DNA of 63,247 bases from Bacteroidales bacterium (GCA_012729335.1 JAAYDJ010000004.1:1-63247); one strand, 5' to 3'; positions 1-8,731 are shown, counted from the first letter of the stretch. Notes: generated by a model from the sequence alone, not told the origin. A program made the numbers and translations.

Positions 1-78
1 AGAATCAGTCCACCAGGTCAGAATCAGTCCACCAGGTCAGATTCAGTCCACCAGTGTTAGAATCAGTCCAGCAGTCTC
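1..78. repeat. Tandem array of about four 19-20 bp units at the window edge
   Basis: Four near-identical units start at 1, 20, 39 and 59 and share the core AGAATCAGTCCACCAG. A decayed fifth copy begins at 79. The first two units are 19 bases and identical; the third and fourth are 20 bases and diverge at their 3' ends. The array probably continues to the left. It runs into the end of nadE, whose stop codon overlaps the junction of copies four and five. There are no unique spacers, so it is not a CRISPR array. Confidence 0.85.
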
Positions 79-1720
79 AGAAGCGGGCCACCAAAGGGAT
101 CCGCCTGCCGAATCCGAAGGCCTTGGCGCTGACCCTGAGGATGGGGGCTGCCTGGAATCGCTTGTATTCGTTGAGGTTGACCATTCTGATCACCTTATTG
201 ACCAGGGGAAGGTCAAAGCCGCTGGCGGCAATCTCTTCCGGGGAGAAGTTCAGCTCGATGTATTGGTAAAGGATGTCGTCGAGGATGGGGTATTCGGGCA
301 GGGAATCGGAGTCTTTCTGCCCGGGTCGCAGTTCCGCCGAAGGGGGTTTTATGATAGAGTGATGGGGAATGATTTCTTCGTGGCGGTTGATCCAGCGGGC
401 CAGTGCGTAGACTTCGGTCTTGTAGAGGTCGCCCAGGACGGCCAGACTTCCGTTCATATCGCCGTAAAGGGTACCGTAGCCCACCGCGCATTCGCTTTTA
501 TTGGAGGTATTGAGGAGCAGGCAGCCGAATTTGTTGGAGAGGGCCATCAGGAGTACCCCCCTGATGCGGGCCTGAACATTTTCCTCGGTGATGTCATGGG
601 GGAGGTCGCCGAAGAGGGGGGCCATATCACGGTAGATGCTGTCGACCGATGCCTGGATGGGTATGTTATCGTAGCGGATCCCCAGGTTTTGGGCCAGGGT
701 TACGGCATCGTCGACGGAGTGGGAGGAGCTGTATCGGGAGGGCATCAAAAGAACCCTGACATTTTCAGGGCCCAGGGCGCGGACTGCCAGCACGGCCACC
801 ACGGCCGAGTCAATACCCCCGGAAAGGCCCAGCGTTGCCCTTTGGAATCCCGTTTTGGCGAAGTAGTCCCGGATGCCCAGCAACAAAGCCTGTTCCATTT
901 TCCCGATTTTTCCGGCTCCGGGTTGAAAGGTTGCCTCCTGGCTGCAGGCCGTGTCAATGATCAGGAAGTCCTCCCTGAAGTAAGCCATTTCCCTGAGGAT
1001 TTTCCCGTCGGGACCGATGAAGAGGGACCCGCCGTCAAAAATCAGCTCAGCCTGTGCGCCCGTCTGGTTCACATACACCAGGGGCAGCCCGTATTGGCGG
1101 GCCTTGCGGGTGAGGATCTCCTTGCGCCATGCCTCCTGGTCCACAGAAAAGGGTGAGGCCGACAGGTTGACAATGAGCCCGGGCTGTAGCTTGGCCAGCT
1201 CTTCCATCGGGGAACACTGGTAGAGCTTGTCCTTCCCGAATTCGTACTGCACCGGCTGCTCGTCCCAGAGGTCCTCGCAGATGGTCACCGCGATTTTTTC
1301 CCCGCCGGCTTCCAGCAGATGGAAGCTTTTGTTGGGTTCAAAGTGACGGTATTCATCAAAAACGTCGTAGGTGGGCAACAGGCTCTTGCAAAAGAGGTCT
1401 TTTACCTTTCCGTCGGCCAGGTAAAGGGCGGCGTTGTATAGCTTCTTACCTCTTTCCCCCTCGTTGAGAACGGGGGCTCCCACCAGGGCGGCGATGCCGT
1501 GGCAGTGGCCCGCGATCTTTTCTGTGGCCGCCTGCGCGGCGGCGATGAATTCCTGCCGCTCCAGCAGATCCTGCGGATAATAACCGGTCACCGAAAGTTC
1601 CGAGAAAACGGCCAGTTCCGCGCCCTCGCGCCGTGCTCTCTCGATAAATTCTGTGATTTTCACGATGTTACCATCAAAATCGCCAATGCGGTAGTTGAGT
1701 TGTACCAGTGCAATCTTCAT
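77..1720 (-). CDS. nadE: Glutamine-dependent NAD+ synthetase
   Basis: Catalyses the last step of NAD biosynthesis: ATP-dependent amidation of nicotinic acid adenine dinucleotide, with ammonia released from glutamine. The N-terminal half is a nitrilase-type glutaminase with the expected Glu41, Lys112 and Cys148 (in ELSVTG, CKSLLP and VTICED). The C-terminal half is the synthetase with the PP-loop SGGIDS at residues 300-305. At 547 residues it has normal two-domain length. The reading frame stays open 23 codons upstream, but the ATG at 1720 is chosen because the family begins with MKIALVQ. Its last codons run into a tandem repeat array. It is divergent from the GldB-like gene, with about 95 bases between the two starts. 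Confidence 0.95.
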   Translation of the reverse strand: MKIALVQLNYRIGDFDGNIVKITEFIERARREGAELAVFSELSVTGYYPQDLLERQEFIAAAQAATEKIAGHCHGIAALVGAPVLNEGERGKKLYNAALYLADGKVKDLFCKSLLPTYDVFDEYRHFEPNKSFHLLEAGGEKIAVTICEDLWDEQPVQYEFGKDKLYQCSPMEELAKLQPGLIVNLSASPFSVDQEAWRKEILTRKARQYGLPLVYVNQTGAQAELIFDGGSLFIGPDGKILREMAYFREDFLIIDTACSQEATFQPGAGKIGKMEQALLLGIRDYFAKTGFQRATLGLSGGIDSAVVAVLAVRALGPENVRVLLMPSRYSSSHSVDDAVTLAQNLGIRYDNIPIQASVDSIYRDMAPLFGDLPHDITEENVQARIRGVLLMALSNKFGCLLLNTSNKSECAVGYGTLYGDMNGSLAVLGDLYKTEVYALARWINRHEEIIPHHSIIKPPSAELRPGQKDSDSLPEYPILDDILYQYIELNFSPEEIAASGFDLPLVNKVIRMVNLNEYKRFQAAPILRVSAKAFGFGRRIPLVARF

Positions 1721-1816
1721 TCCGGGGAAAATTAATACCTTGCAAATCTCTGCTTTTTCGGCCAATTTCGCAATATTGCCGGTGTGCATCCGTATGATTG
1801 GTATTCATTAACGAAA

Positions 1817-2863
1817 ATGGGAAAGCCCATGCAACTGAAAATAGCAAGGATCGGTAAAGCGATTGGGGTAATGGCGCTGCTCGCGGGGATGTACCTCCTC
1901 CTTTCCTGCGAAAGGAATCCCCTGAAAGTAGACCTTTCAGGGATCGGGGAAGAAGTCTCTTTTGTGAGGTATGACCGGGAGCTTTTCTCCCTGGGGGGGG
2001 CTCCCGGCATCGGAGATCTGCAGGGACTGCATGACCGCTATCCTGCTTTCACCGATCTGTACACGCACCTGGTTCTCAGGGTCGGAGATGTCACCGATTC
2101 CTCCGGATGGCAGTTGATCAGGGAGTTCCTCGCCGACACGACCACTCAGGCGGTAAGGGAGATGGCTGAAAAGAGATTTTCCGAATTGAGGTCGGTGGAG
2201 AAGGAGTTGGTCACGGCCTTCAAACATTTCCGATATCATTTCCCGGAAAGGCCCCTGCCGGTGGTATACTTCTGCCAGTCGGGCTTTAATGAGTCGGTTT
2301 TTACTGCCGACAGCCTGGTGGGCATCAGTCTCGACAAATACCTGGGCCCCGGATGCTTCTATTACGACATGCTCGATTTGCCGCGGTATAAGCAGCGGAA
2401 GATGATCCCCGCAATGATTCCCTCCGATGTGATGTACACCTGGGGAATGACGGAGTTTCCCCTTGGGAAGGAGGCCACCACGCTGCTCGATCACATGGTA
2501 CATGAGGGGAAGCTGCTCTATTTTATGGAAGCGATGCTTCCGCGTGAGGCCGACACCCTGCGCACCGGGTTTTCGAAGCGGCAGCTGGAATGGTGCCGGT
2601 CAAACGAGACCGCCATGTGGAACTACCTCGTGGAGCATCAGATGCTTTTTTCGACACGTCAGATGGATATCGTCAGGTATATCAACGATGGTCCCACCAC
2701 CAACGGATTCCCCCAGGAATCGCCGGCCCGCACCGGAGCATGGCTGGGACGTCAGATCGTCAGGGCATACATGAAGAAGAATCCTCAGGTCACCCTCGCT
2801 GAACTGATGGCCAACACAGCCTACCGGCAGATCCTCAACGGGTCGGCCTACGCCCCGCAGTAA
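1817..2863 (+). CDS. gldB: GldB-like lipoprotein
   Basis: The protein starts with a basic n-region, a hydrophobic stretch and the lipobox LLSC, so it should be a lipoprotein; without the classical +2 Asp inner-membrane retention residue it is likely in the outer membrane. The mature part begins with the FVRYDRELF-type segment seen in the GldB family, lipoproteins of Bacteroidota first found through gliding motility. About 348 residues is usual for the family. Non-gliding Bacteroidales also carry it, so a motility role is not implied. It is divergent from nadE, a neighbourhood I recall from other Bacteroidota. ATGs at 1817 and 1829 are both possible; the earlier one gives a better n-region. 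The family assignment rests on pattern recognition and is moderately sure. Confidence 0.7.
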   Translation: MGKPMQLKIARIGKAIGVMALLAGMYLLLSCERNPLKVDLSGIGEEVSFVRYDRELFSLGGAPGIGDLQGLHDRYPAFTDLYTHLVLRVGDVTDSSGWQLIREFLADTTTQAVREMAEKRFSELRSVEKELVTAFKHFRYHFPERPLPVVYFCQSGFNESVFTADSLVGISLDKYLGPGCFYYDMLDLPRYKQRKMIPAMIPSDVMYTWGMTEFPLGKEATTLLDHMVHEGKLLYFMEAMLPREADTLRTGFSKRQLEWCRSNETAMWNYLVEHQMLFSTRQMDIVRYINDGPTTNGFPQESPARTGAWLGRQIVRAYMKKNPQVTLAELMANTAYRQILNGSAYAPQ

Positions 2864-2873
2864 AAGGCCATAC

Positions 2874-2909
2874 AAAAAAAAAGAGGCTGCTCCCACGGAA
2901 CAGCCTCTT
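2874..2909 (-). terminator. Intrinsic terminator of the DUF1080 gene
   Basis: A stem built from AAGAGGCTG...CAGCCTCTT (13 pairs with one mismatch, tiny loop) is followed, in minus-strand direction, by a run of nine U (A at 2874-2882 on the plus strand). It lies 31 bases after the stop of the minus-strand DUF1080 gene and just beyond the stop of the convergent plus-strand gene, so it may serve both. Confidence 0.85.
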
Positions 2910-2939
2910 CGACAGGACCCCATGCCGGGGTCATTCTGG

Positions 2940-3683
2940 TCAGAGTTCCCTGATTTTGATGTTGCGGTACCAGACATCATCGCCATGGTCCTGAAGGGCG
3001 ATCACCCCCTGACGCGGAACGTTGGCCCATTCGGGATTGAGACCCGGGAACTTGGAGTTGGCCACCATGTTGTTCCACTGGTCGGTCCAGAGATGATACT
3101 CCAGCACATTGACTCCATTCTGGTTGTGCACGACGGTGCCGTCATACACCGTGATTTCGACCGTATTCCATTCCCCGACGGGTTTGGCATTCTGCGGTTT
3201 TGCGGGGATCAGGTCGTAGAGAGAACCGGCCTGACGGTTTCCGTCGACACCCAGTTCGGCATCGGGGTGTTTCAGGTTGTCAAGGACCTGCATTTCGGGA
3301 GCGGTCATGTAAATGGGCCATCCCTCCACCTCTTTACCCAGGTAGAAGATCCCCGAATTTCCCCCTTCCGAAATCTTCCATTCCAGGCGGAGCTTGAAAT
3401 TCTGGAATTCTTTTTCATAAAGGATGTCGCCACCATCGGTGGCTCCGGCTTCGCCCTGCCCTGATTCCTTGCAGTGCAGCGTTCCGTCCACAATCTCCCA
3501 GTTGGTGGGGAAATGGTCCTTATTGACCCCCCTCCAGCCGTTACTGGTCTGGCCGTCAAACAAAAGCACCCAGCCTTCCGCCTTTTCCTCGTCGGTCAGC
3601 GTGTTGGGGGCTACCACCTTCTCCTTGCAGCCGAAGGAGAGGATGAAAATCATGGAAACCATAATGGCAGATAATTTTTTCAT
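2940..3683 (-). CDS. DUF1080 (3-keto-disaccharide hydrolase family) lipoprotein
   Basis: A 247-residue exported lipoprotein: signal sequence of about 18 residues ending in the lipobox SFGC, then one DUF1080 domain covering nearly all the rest. Diagnostic stretches are WVLLFDGQTSNGWRG near residue 45, DGTLHC, GNSGIFY, and the C-terminal IALQDHG. The fold is a concanavalin-like beta sandwich; characterised members act on 3-keto-glycosides or carbohydrate substrates, and many Bacteroidota and Planctomycetota carry several copies. Here it stands alone, with no oxidoreductase or sugar-isomerase neighbour to indicate a substrate. The start ATG is followed by the only credible signal peptide. The domain call is firm; the substrate is unknown. 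Confidence 0.9.
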   Translation of the reverse strand: MKKLSAIMVSMIFILSFGCKEKVVAPNTLTDEEKAEGWVLLFDGQTSNGWRGVNKDHFPTNWEIVDGTLHCKESGQGEAGATDGGDILYEKEFQNFKLRLEWKISEGGNSGIFYLGKEVEGWPIYMTAPEMQVLDNLKHPDAELGVDGNRQAGSLYDLIPAKPQNAKPVGEWNTVEITVYDGTVVHNQNGVNVLEYHLWTDQWNNMVANSKFPGLNPEWANVPRQGVIALQDHGDDVWYRNIKIREL

Positions 3684-3803
3684 TTTTTGCTTATTTATTT
3701 AATGGTTAGAGTTATAGCGCATCGTTGAAAGCCTGAAAAGCTCCGGCACCACGAAATTATGAAATTTCTCCCGTTCTGCCAATCATCCTTTTCCTGAATT
3801 TTG

Positions 3804-3811
3804 TACTTTCG
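3804..3811 (+). promoter_or_regulatory. Possible -7 element of pfkA
   Basis: TACTTTCG differs by one base from the TAnnTTTG consensus and lies about 47 bases before the pfkA start. No good -33 TTTG is seen at the expected distance, so this is a weak call. Confidence 0.35.
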
Positions 3812-3857
3812 GAGTTGCACACGAAGATTACTTCAGGGAAAACCAAACTAATTACAA

Positions 3858-4895
3858 ATGACAAAGAAGAAAAAGAAAATCGGTATTCTGACGGCCGGGG
3901 GCGATTGTCCCGGGTTGAATGCAGCCATCAGGGGCGTAGGCAAGACCGCCATCGTGGAATTCGGGATGGAGGTTATCGGGTTCAGGGCCGGTTATTCAGG
4001 CCTGATCCACAACGATTATTTAGAGTTGAAGGAGTCGCAGTTGTCGGGGATTCTGACCCTGGGGGGGACGATCCTTGGAACCAGCCGTGAGAAACCTTTT
4101 AAGAACGGGGGAGCCGATGCCCATGACAAACCCGACACTATTCTTCAGAATTACAATGACCTGGGCCTTGACGCCCTGGTGTGCATAGGCGGAAACGGCA
4201 CGATGAAAACGGCCAATATGCTTTCCAAACAGGGGCTGAATGTGGTGGGAATCCCCAAAACCATTGACAACGATGTGTGGGGTACCGATATCACCTTTGG
4301 ATTCGAGTCGGCGGTCGAGATCGCCACCGAGGCCATCGACCGTTTGCATACCACGGCCAACTCCCACCAGCGGGTCATGATCATCGAGGTGATGGGACAC
4401 AATGCCGGATGGCTCGCCCTCTATGCAGGAACTGCGGGCGGAGGCGATATCATCCTCCTGCCGGAATTGCCCTATAACCTCCGGTCGGTCTGTAAAAAGG
4501 TGGAAAGCCGCTACGAGGAGAACAAACCCTATTCCATCGTGGTGGTAGCCGAAGGCATCGAAAGACCTGAGAAAAGAACGGCCGCCAACTATATCGCAGA
4601 AGCCATCGGAACATATACCGGACTGGAAACCAGGGAAACGGTGCTGGGGTACATCCAGCGGGGGGGAAGCCCCTCACCCTTTGACCGGATCCTGGCCACC
4701 CGCTACGGTTCCTTTGCTGCCCAGTGTATCGCCGACGGAAATTTCGGCACCATGGTATCGGTCATCGACAACAAAACCGTGGCCGTACCTTTGAGTGAAG
4801 TGGGCGGAAAAACGCGCCTGGTCAGGCCCGACGATCCCCTGGTCACCATTGCCCGCCGTATGGGCATCTCCTTCGGCGACGAATACCTCAAATAG
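3858..4895 (+). CDS. pfkA: 6-phosphofructokinase with mixed ATP/PPi-type signature
   Basis: Phosphorylates fructose 6-phosphate in glycolysis. At 345 residues it is a single PFK unit. The N-terminal nucleotide loop TAGGDCPGLNA and the catalytic TIDND (Asp137, equivalent to E. coli Asp127) are present, as is the MGHNAGWLA region. Two positions that separate donor types are informative: the E. coli GGDGS loop reads GGNGT (Asn113, Gly114), and the residue before TIDND is Lys134. Gly at 104 (E. coli numbering) favours ATP, whereas Lys at 124 is typical of PPi enzymes; the combination defines a mixed clade whose known members mostly use ATP. The Asp-to-Asn change at the metal-binding position is unusual. 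It stands alone, followed by a repeat array. Confidence 0.93.
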   Translation: MTKKKKKIGILTAGGDCPGLNAAIRGVGKTAIVEFGMEVIGFRAGYSGLIHNDYLELKESQLSGILTLGGTILGTSREKPFKNGGADAHDKPDTILQNYNDLGLDALVCIGGNGTMKTANMLSKQGLNVVGIPKTIDNDVWGTDITFGFESAVEIATEAIDRLHTTANSHQRVMIIEVMGHNAGWLALYAGTAGGGDIILLPELPYNLRSVCKKVESRYEENKPYSIVVVAEGIERPEKRTAANYIAEAIGTYTGLETRETVLGYIQRGGSPSPFDRILATRYGSFAAQCIADGNFGTMVSVIDNKTVAVPLSEVGGKTRLVRPDDPLVTIARRMGISFGDEYLK

Positions 4896-4899
4896 TCTG

Positions 4900-5065
4900 G
4901 AATCAGGAGTCTGGAGTCTGGAATGTGGGAATCTTGAGTCTTGAGTCTTAAGTCTTAAGTCTTGAGTCTTGAGTCTTGAATGTGGGAATCTGGAGTCTTG
5001 AGTCTGGAATGTGGGAATCTGGAGTCTTGAATCTGGAATGGATCTGGAATCTGGAATCAGGAGTC
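4900..5065. repeat. Low-complexity array of 7-base units rich in GANTC
   Basis: The stretch is built from short variants of TCTTGAG and TCTGGAA. I count 17 GANTC pentamers (GAATC or GAGTC) in about 165 bases, many exactly 7 bases apart. It begins a few bases after the pfkA stop and occupies the gap between the convergent pfkA and GT2 genes. No open frame or hairpin with a U-run was seen. Confidence 0.85.
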
Positions 5066-5137
5066 TGGAATATCAGAATGTCGGGTTATTCTAATCTTCT
5101 AATCCTCTTATTATCTAATCTTATAATCTTTTAATCA
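5066..5137. repeat. A+T-rich continuation with CTAATCTT-like units
   Basis: Downstream of the GANTC array the sequence changes to units resembling TCTAATCTT, TATAATCTT and TTAATCATC up to the stop of the minus-strand glycosyltransferase. The piece at 5068-5083 (GAATATCAGAATGTCG) also resembles units in the array near 15.17 kb. Confidence 0.55.
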
Positions 5138-5893
5138 TCAAGATGTTAGTTTGCTTCGGAACAGGGGGGAGCGGTGTATTTTCCATTTGCTGAGGCGGTA
5201 GAGGAGGGAGGTTTTGAGTACGCCGAAGCCGTAGGTGATGCTGTTGCGGATGTTGATACTGGAGGCTTCCCTGAAATATTTGGTAGGGCAGGTAACCTCG
5301 GCGATATCAAAGCCGGCGTACCAGATTTGGGCCAGCATCTGGTTGTCGAACACGAAGTTATCGGAATTCTCCTCGTAGCAGATGGTTTCGAGCACCTTTC
5401 GGGTAAAAGCCCGGTATCCGGTGTGGTATTCCGAAAGTTTGGCTCCCATCATGAGATTCTGAAAGAAAGTCAGAAAGCGGTTGGAGACATATTTGTAAAC
5501 GGGCATACCTCCTCTGAGGGCGCCCTTGCCGAGGATTCTGGAGCCCAGGGCTACTTCGTAAAGGCCGCTGGCCAGCAGGTGGGCCAGGGAGGGGATCAGC
5601 AGCGGGGTGTACTGGTAGTCGGGGTGGAGCATGATCACGATGTCGGCACCCAGTTCCAGGGCTTTCCGGTAGCAGCTTTTCTGGTTGCCACCATAACCCT
5701 TGTTGACGCTGTGCTCCACAATATGCCTGATTCCCAGTTCCCGGGCGACCAGGATGGTCTCGTCGCGACTTTTATCATCGACCAGAATGACCTCATCGAC
5801 GATGGAGAAGTCAATTTCATCATAGGTGATTTTGAGGGTCTTGGCGGCGTTGTAGGCAGGAAGCACTACCACGACTTTTTTATTTCTGATCAT
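5138..5893 (-). CDS. Glycosyltransferase family 2, polyprenyl-phosphate type
   Basis: A 251-residue GT-A fold enzyme without obvious membrane helices. The N-terminus has the donor-binding [12 protein letters not shown] and [10 protein letters not shown] motifs, then the acceptor-side GYGGNQ and [10 protein letters not shown], the segment used by the dolichol-/polyprenyl-phosphate glycosyltransferase branch in place of a plain DXD. The GSRILG and HTGYRAF stretches also fit that branch. It probably moves a sugar from a nucleotide donor to a lipid-linked or other acceptor at the cytoplasmic face of the inner membrane. The gene lies between a repeat array and the response regulator gene, whose stop is about 47 bases from this gene's start; they may be co-transcribed. 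Substrate unknown. Confidence 0.85.
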   Translation of the reverse strand: MIRNKKVVVVLPAYNAAKTLKITYDEIDFSIVDEVILVDDKSRDETILVARELGIRHIVEHSVNKGYGGNQKSCYRKALELGADIVIMLHPDYQYTPLLIPSLAHLLASGLYEVALGSRILGKGALRGGMPVYKYVSNRFLTFFQNLMMGAKLSEYHTGYRAFTRKVLETICYEENSDNFVFDNQMLAQIWYAGFDIAEVTCPTKYFREASSINIRNSITYGFGVLKTSLLYRLSKWKIHRSPLFRSKLTS

Positions 5894-5940
5894 AATATTG
5901 GTGTTAGGTTTTGCCGGGTGTGTAGACTTTTCCGGAAGGT

Positions 5941-7104
5941 TTATTTAAGGGGAGCCGCGAAAGCCTGTACGTCGTTTCCGGTGATTTTGCGGTCGCAAAG
6001 AATGATCAGCCGCTCGATGACGTTCCTGAACTCCCTGATATTTCCTCTCCATTCTATTTTCCGGAGTTCCCTGAGGGCATCCTCGGTGATGGTTTTTTCC
6101 GGCATTCCATATTCGTTACAGATTTGCTGAATGAAGTGGTTGGCCAGGAGGGGAATATCCTCGAGGCGTTCGCTCAGGGCGGGTACCCTGATGAGGATAA
6201 CGCTGAGGCGGTGATAGAGGTCTTCGCGGAAATGGCCCTTTTCGATTTCCTCGGAGAGGTTTTTATTGGTAGCGGCCACGACCCTGACGTCGACCCTGAT
6301 GGCCGTGTCGGATCCCACACGGCTGATGATGCTTTCCTGGAGGGCCCGCAACACCTTGGCCTGGGCCGAAAGACTCATGTCGCCGATTTCATCGAGGAAA
6401 AGCGTACCTCCGTTGGCCTGTTCAAATTTGCCCTTCCGCTGTTTTATGGCACTGGTAAAAGCCCCTTTTTCGTGGCCAAAGAGCTCGCTTTCAATCAGTT
6501 CAGAGGGGATGGCAGCACAGTTGACTTCCACGAAAGGTCCCGCAGCCCGCAGGCTCATTTCGTGGATGCGCCTGGCCACCAGCTCCTTGCCGGTGCCGTT
6601 GGATCCGGTAATGAGCACCCTGGCGTCGGTGCGCGCTACCCTGTCGGCCATCTCCACCACCTTAAGAATCGCCTCCGACTCTCCGACAATCTCAAATCTC
6701 TTACTGACCTTTTTCTTCAGGATTTTCGTCTCGGTGACCAGCACCGACTTGTCCATGGCATTGCGGATGGTGATCAGCAGCCGGTTGAGGTCAAGGGGCT
6801 TCTCGATGAAATCAAAGGCTCCTTTCTTGATGGCTTCCACCGCCGTATCAATGTTGCCATGGCCCGATATCATCACCACCGGAAGGTCGGTCACCTGGTC
6901 GCCCAGTTTCCCCAGCAGTTCAATGCCATCCATTCCCGGCATCTTGATGTCACAGAGCACCACGTCATAGTCTCCGCCTTTTATTTTTTCGAGGCCTCGG
7001 GGGCCGTCTTCGGCCAGATCCACCTCATACTTCTCATATTCCAGAATATCTTTGAGGGTATTCCGGATGCTTCTTTCGTCATCAATGACCAGGATGCGTG
7101 ACAT
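5941..7104 (-). CDS. Sigma-54-type response regulator lacking a DNA-binding domain
   Basis: NtrC-family protein of 387 residues. Residues 1-120 form a receiver domain with the acidic pocket Asp8/Asp9 and phospho-acceptor Asp52 in [11 protein letters not shown]. An AAA+ ATPase follows, with Walker A GSNGTGKE (Lys173) and Walker B LFLDEIGD. The sigma-54 contact loop reads GAFTSA (residues 214-219) rather than GAFTGA. The C-terminus stops after the AAA+ lid ([15 protein letters not shown]) with no Fis-type helix-turn-helix, so it is about 50-90 residues shorter than NtrC. It may act from solution or through a partner. No histidine kinase gene is adjacent. The stop of the upstream membrane protein gene of the transpeptidase block is 74 bases away on the same strand, so a shared transcript is possible. 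Confidence 0.9.
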   Translation of the reverse strand: MSRILVIDDERSIRNTLKDILEYEKYEVDLAEDGPRGLEKIKGGDYDVVLCDIKMPGMDGIELLGKLGDQVTDLPVVMISGHGNIDTAVEAIKKGAFDFIEKPLDLNRLLITIRNAMDKSVLVTETKILKKKVSKRFEIVGESEAILKVVEMADRVARTDARVLITGSNGTGKELVARRIHEMSLRAAGPFVEVNCAAIPSELIESELFGHEKGAFTSAIKQRKGKFEQANGGTLFLDEIGDMSLSAQAKVLRALQESIISRVGSDTAIRVDVRVVAATNKNLSEEIEKGHFREDLYHRLSVILIRVPALSERLEDIPLLANHFIQQICNEYGMPEKTITEDALRELRKIEWRGNIREFRNVIERLIILCDRKITGNDVQAFAAPLK

Positions 7105-7178
7105 AATTGGTTTTTTTATGATCCTTCGGGATTACAAAGAAACCAAAAATGAGGAAATAACGCAACCGGAAGAAGGTG

Positions 7179-7970
7179 TTAGAATTTTAGGGCGATCTCT
7201 CCGCTGGGGGGCAGGGCTCTGTAAAAGGATTTGGCTTCCCCGGCAGGGATGAAAATGGTCACCTCAGGTTTGTAATCGGGAAGCCTGAAGTGGAGCAGGT
7301 CGCGGTTAGTCTCCTCCAGCGTTTTAAGGTGCCGGCGTATCCGGTATTTGAGGGTAGGCCAGTCGAGGGTTCCGAATGACCGTTCGGCCTGGACGAAGCT
7401 CACTACCAGGGAGGAGTCGAGTTGGAGGTGCCACTCTACAAATTCGACGCGGGAAGTATCGACCTGGGTAATGTTCTGTGCGGCTTCCGTGGAATCACGG
7501 GGGGCCTTTTTTACCTGAATGGGTTCTTTCACGATGGAACCTTCGATTTCGGTGATGGTGAACGGCCGTGAGAAGGCTGCAGCATAGTGGGCCGGCGTGA
7601 AGGAGCTGAAAAACCTGGAAATCTCTGCCTCGCTGAAACGGATCTCCCTGAGAACGACGCCTTTGTTTTCCAGTCTGACTACGCTGTCGGCCACATCAAT
7701 GGTCAGTCCGATGGAGTCATTCCCTGCCATGATGACCCTGGCTTCCAGAAAACTCTTGTCACGTATCAATTGCCATTCCTCCTGTGACCAGGCCAGTGTA
7801 TCGCCGGGGATTCCCTCTGTCGTGCGGAAATGACGGGCCTGGTTTCTGACCGAAACTGCCATGGCCAGGGTATAGAGGAGCATCCAGGTCACCAGCAGTG
7901 CCGGGATGACCCTGAGAAAAAGGACTCCCGCCCATCCTCTCTTATTTCTTAACTGGGTTGCGTCTTTCAT
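7179..7970 (-). CDS. Membrane-anchored protein of unknown function in the L,D-transpeptidase block
   Basis: I do not recognise this 263-residue protein. It has one strong membrane helix near residues 20-45 (FLRVIPALLVTWMLLYTLAM) after a short basic N-terminus, and the remaining 215 residues should lie in the periplasm. That part is a mix of predicted strands and charged helices with no cysteine and no motif I can name. The ATG at 7970 is preferred to the upstream TTG because it falls five bases after the stop of the transpeptidase gene, the spacing of a coupled pair. Its position as last gene of the lipoprotein-transpeptidase run suggests a role in the same envelope process, for example as a scaffold or regulator; that is inference from context only. 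Confidence 0.65.
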   Translation of the reverse strand: MKDATQLRNKRGWAGVLFLRVIPALLVTWMLLYTLAMAVSVRNQARHFRTTEGIPGDTLAWSQEEWQLIRDKSFLEARVIMAGNDSIGLTIDVADSVVRLENKGVVLREIRFSEAEISRFFSSFTPAHYAAAFSRPFTITEIEGSIVKEPIQVKKAPRDSTEAAQNITQVDTSRVEFVEWHLQLDSSLVVSFVQAERSFGTLDWPTLKYRIRRHLKTLEETNRDLLHFRLPDYKPEVTIFIPAGEAKSFYRALPPSGEIALKF

Positions 7971-7975
7971 CACAT

Positions 7976-8731
7976 TCAATATATGAAAACTTTTGCTCCG
8001 ACGGGGAGGGTTTCGTACACTTCTCTCAGGTCGGCATCGTTCATTCTGATACAGCCGTGGGTCACCGGGAGTCCCAGAAACCGCTGGTAAAGGGTACCGT
8101 GAATGAGGTATCCGTCACCCAGGGCCAGGGCGTATTCTCCCAGGACGCCTCTTTCATAGCGTGAGGGATGGGTGGCTGAAGGTATGGGCAAGCCCTCTTC
8201 GACGAAGGCCCAGTCGGGCTTCCTCCATACAGGGTCGGTGATTTTGCCGCGGACCTTGAATTCGCCCCGGGGAGTTTTGAATACCCATTTTTTGTCACCT
8301 TCACCTTCCAGGCTGATATAACTTCCTGTGGAGCAGAGGCCTTCCCTGACCAGTTGCCGGTTCCGATAGAGGGCAAAGCGGTTTTCGGTGGTATTCACCA
8401 CCAGATAGGCATTTCCGGGAGTGAATCTTTCTATTTTTTTCTGCAGGGAGGTGATCTCGGCGTTCAATCGCTTTATTCTGGCGGCATCGGCCCCGGCGTT
8501 CATTTTATGTGGCGCGCTTCCACGGGGCAGGAAGAGTTCAGAGAGGGCGGGCGCGGTGACCAGCAGAAAGGGGAGGAAGGCCACATACAAAGCCACGATG
8601 GCCGCCACCTTCATTTTCTTCTGCCATCTGCCATTCTCTGATGTGCTGCCCGTTTCCACCAGACCGAGGGTATCCTTGCCCTGTGGCGGAATGATGGGGG
8701 AGCCTGCCGGCTCACTGTTTTGCTTTGTCAT
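7976..8731 (-). CDS. L,D-transpeptidase, YkuD domain (THGC type)
   Basis: A 251-residue enzyme with one membrane helix near residues 40-62, a short coiled region, and a C-terminal YkuD domain. The catalytic signature is canonical: His211 in LIHGT and Cys227 in THGCIRM. YkuD enzymes attack the third residue of the peptidoglycan stem and make 3-3 cross-links, attach lipoproteins to diaminopimelate, or exchange D-amino acids. The start at ATG 8731 lies 20 bases inside the preceding transpeptidase gene, indicating translational coupling; an upstream TTG is less likely. The pair with a second YkuD enzyme and the helical lipoprotein suggests related steps of one process. The exact reaction cannot be told from sequence. 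Confidence 0.9.
   Translation of the reverse strand: MTKQNSEPAGSPIIPPQGKDTLGLVETGSTSENGRWQKKMKVAAIVALYVAFLPFLLVTAPALSELFLPRGSAPHKMNAGADAARIKRLNAEITSLQKKIERFTPGNAYLVVNTTENRFALYRNRQLVREGLCSTGSYISLEGEGDKKWVFKTPRGEFKVRGKITDPVWRKPDWAFVEEGLPIPSATHPSRYERGVLGEYALALGDGYLIHGTLYQRFLGLPVTHGCIRMNDADLREVYETLPVGAKVFIY

Noticed and set aside
1-78. Possible CRISPR array
   Set aside because: Units are directly tandem, 19-20 bases, without unique spacers, and no cas gene is present.
1937-2503. An open frame antisense to the GldB-like gene
   Set aside because: It overlaps a coding gene with a lipobox signal and has no promoter or domain.
4900-5065. Possible origin or DnaA-box cluster
   Set aside because: Units lack DnaA-box-like TTATCCACA words and there is no dnaA/dnaN or A+T-rich unwinding region next to them.
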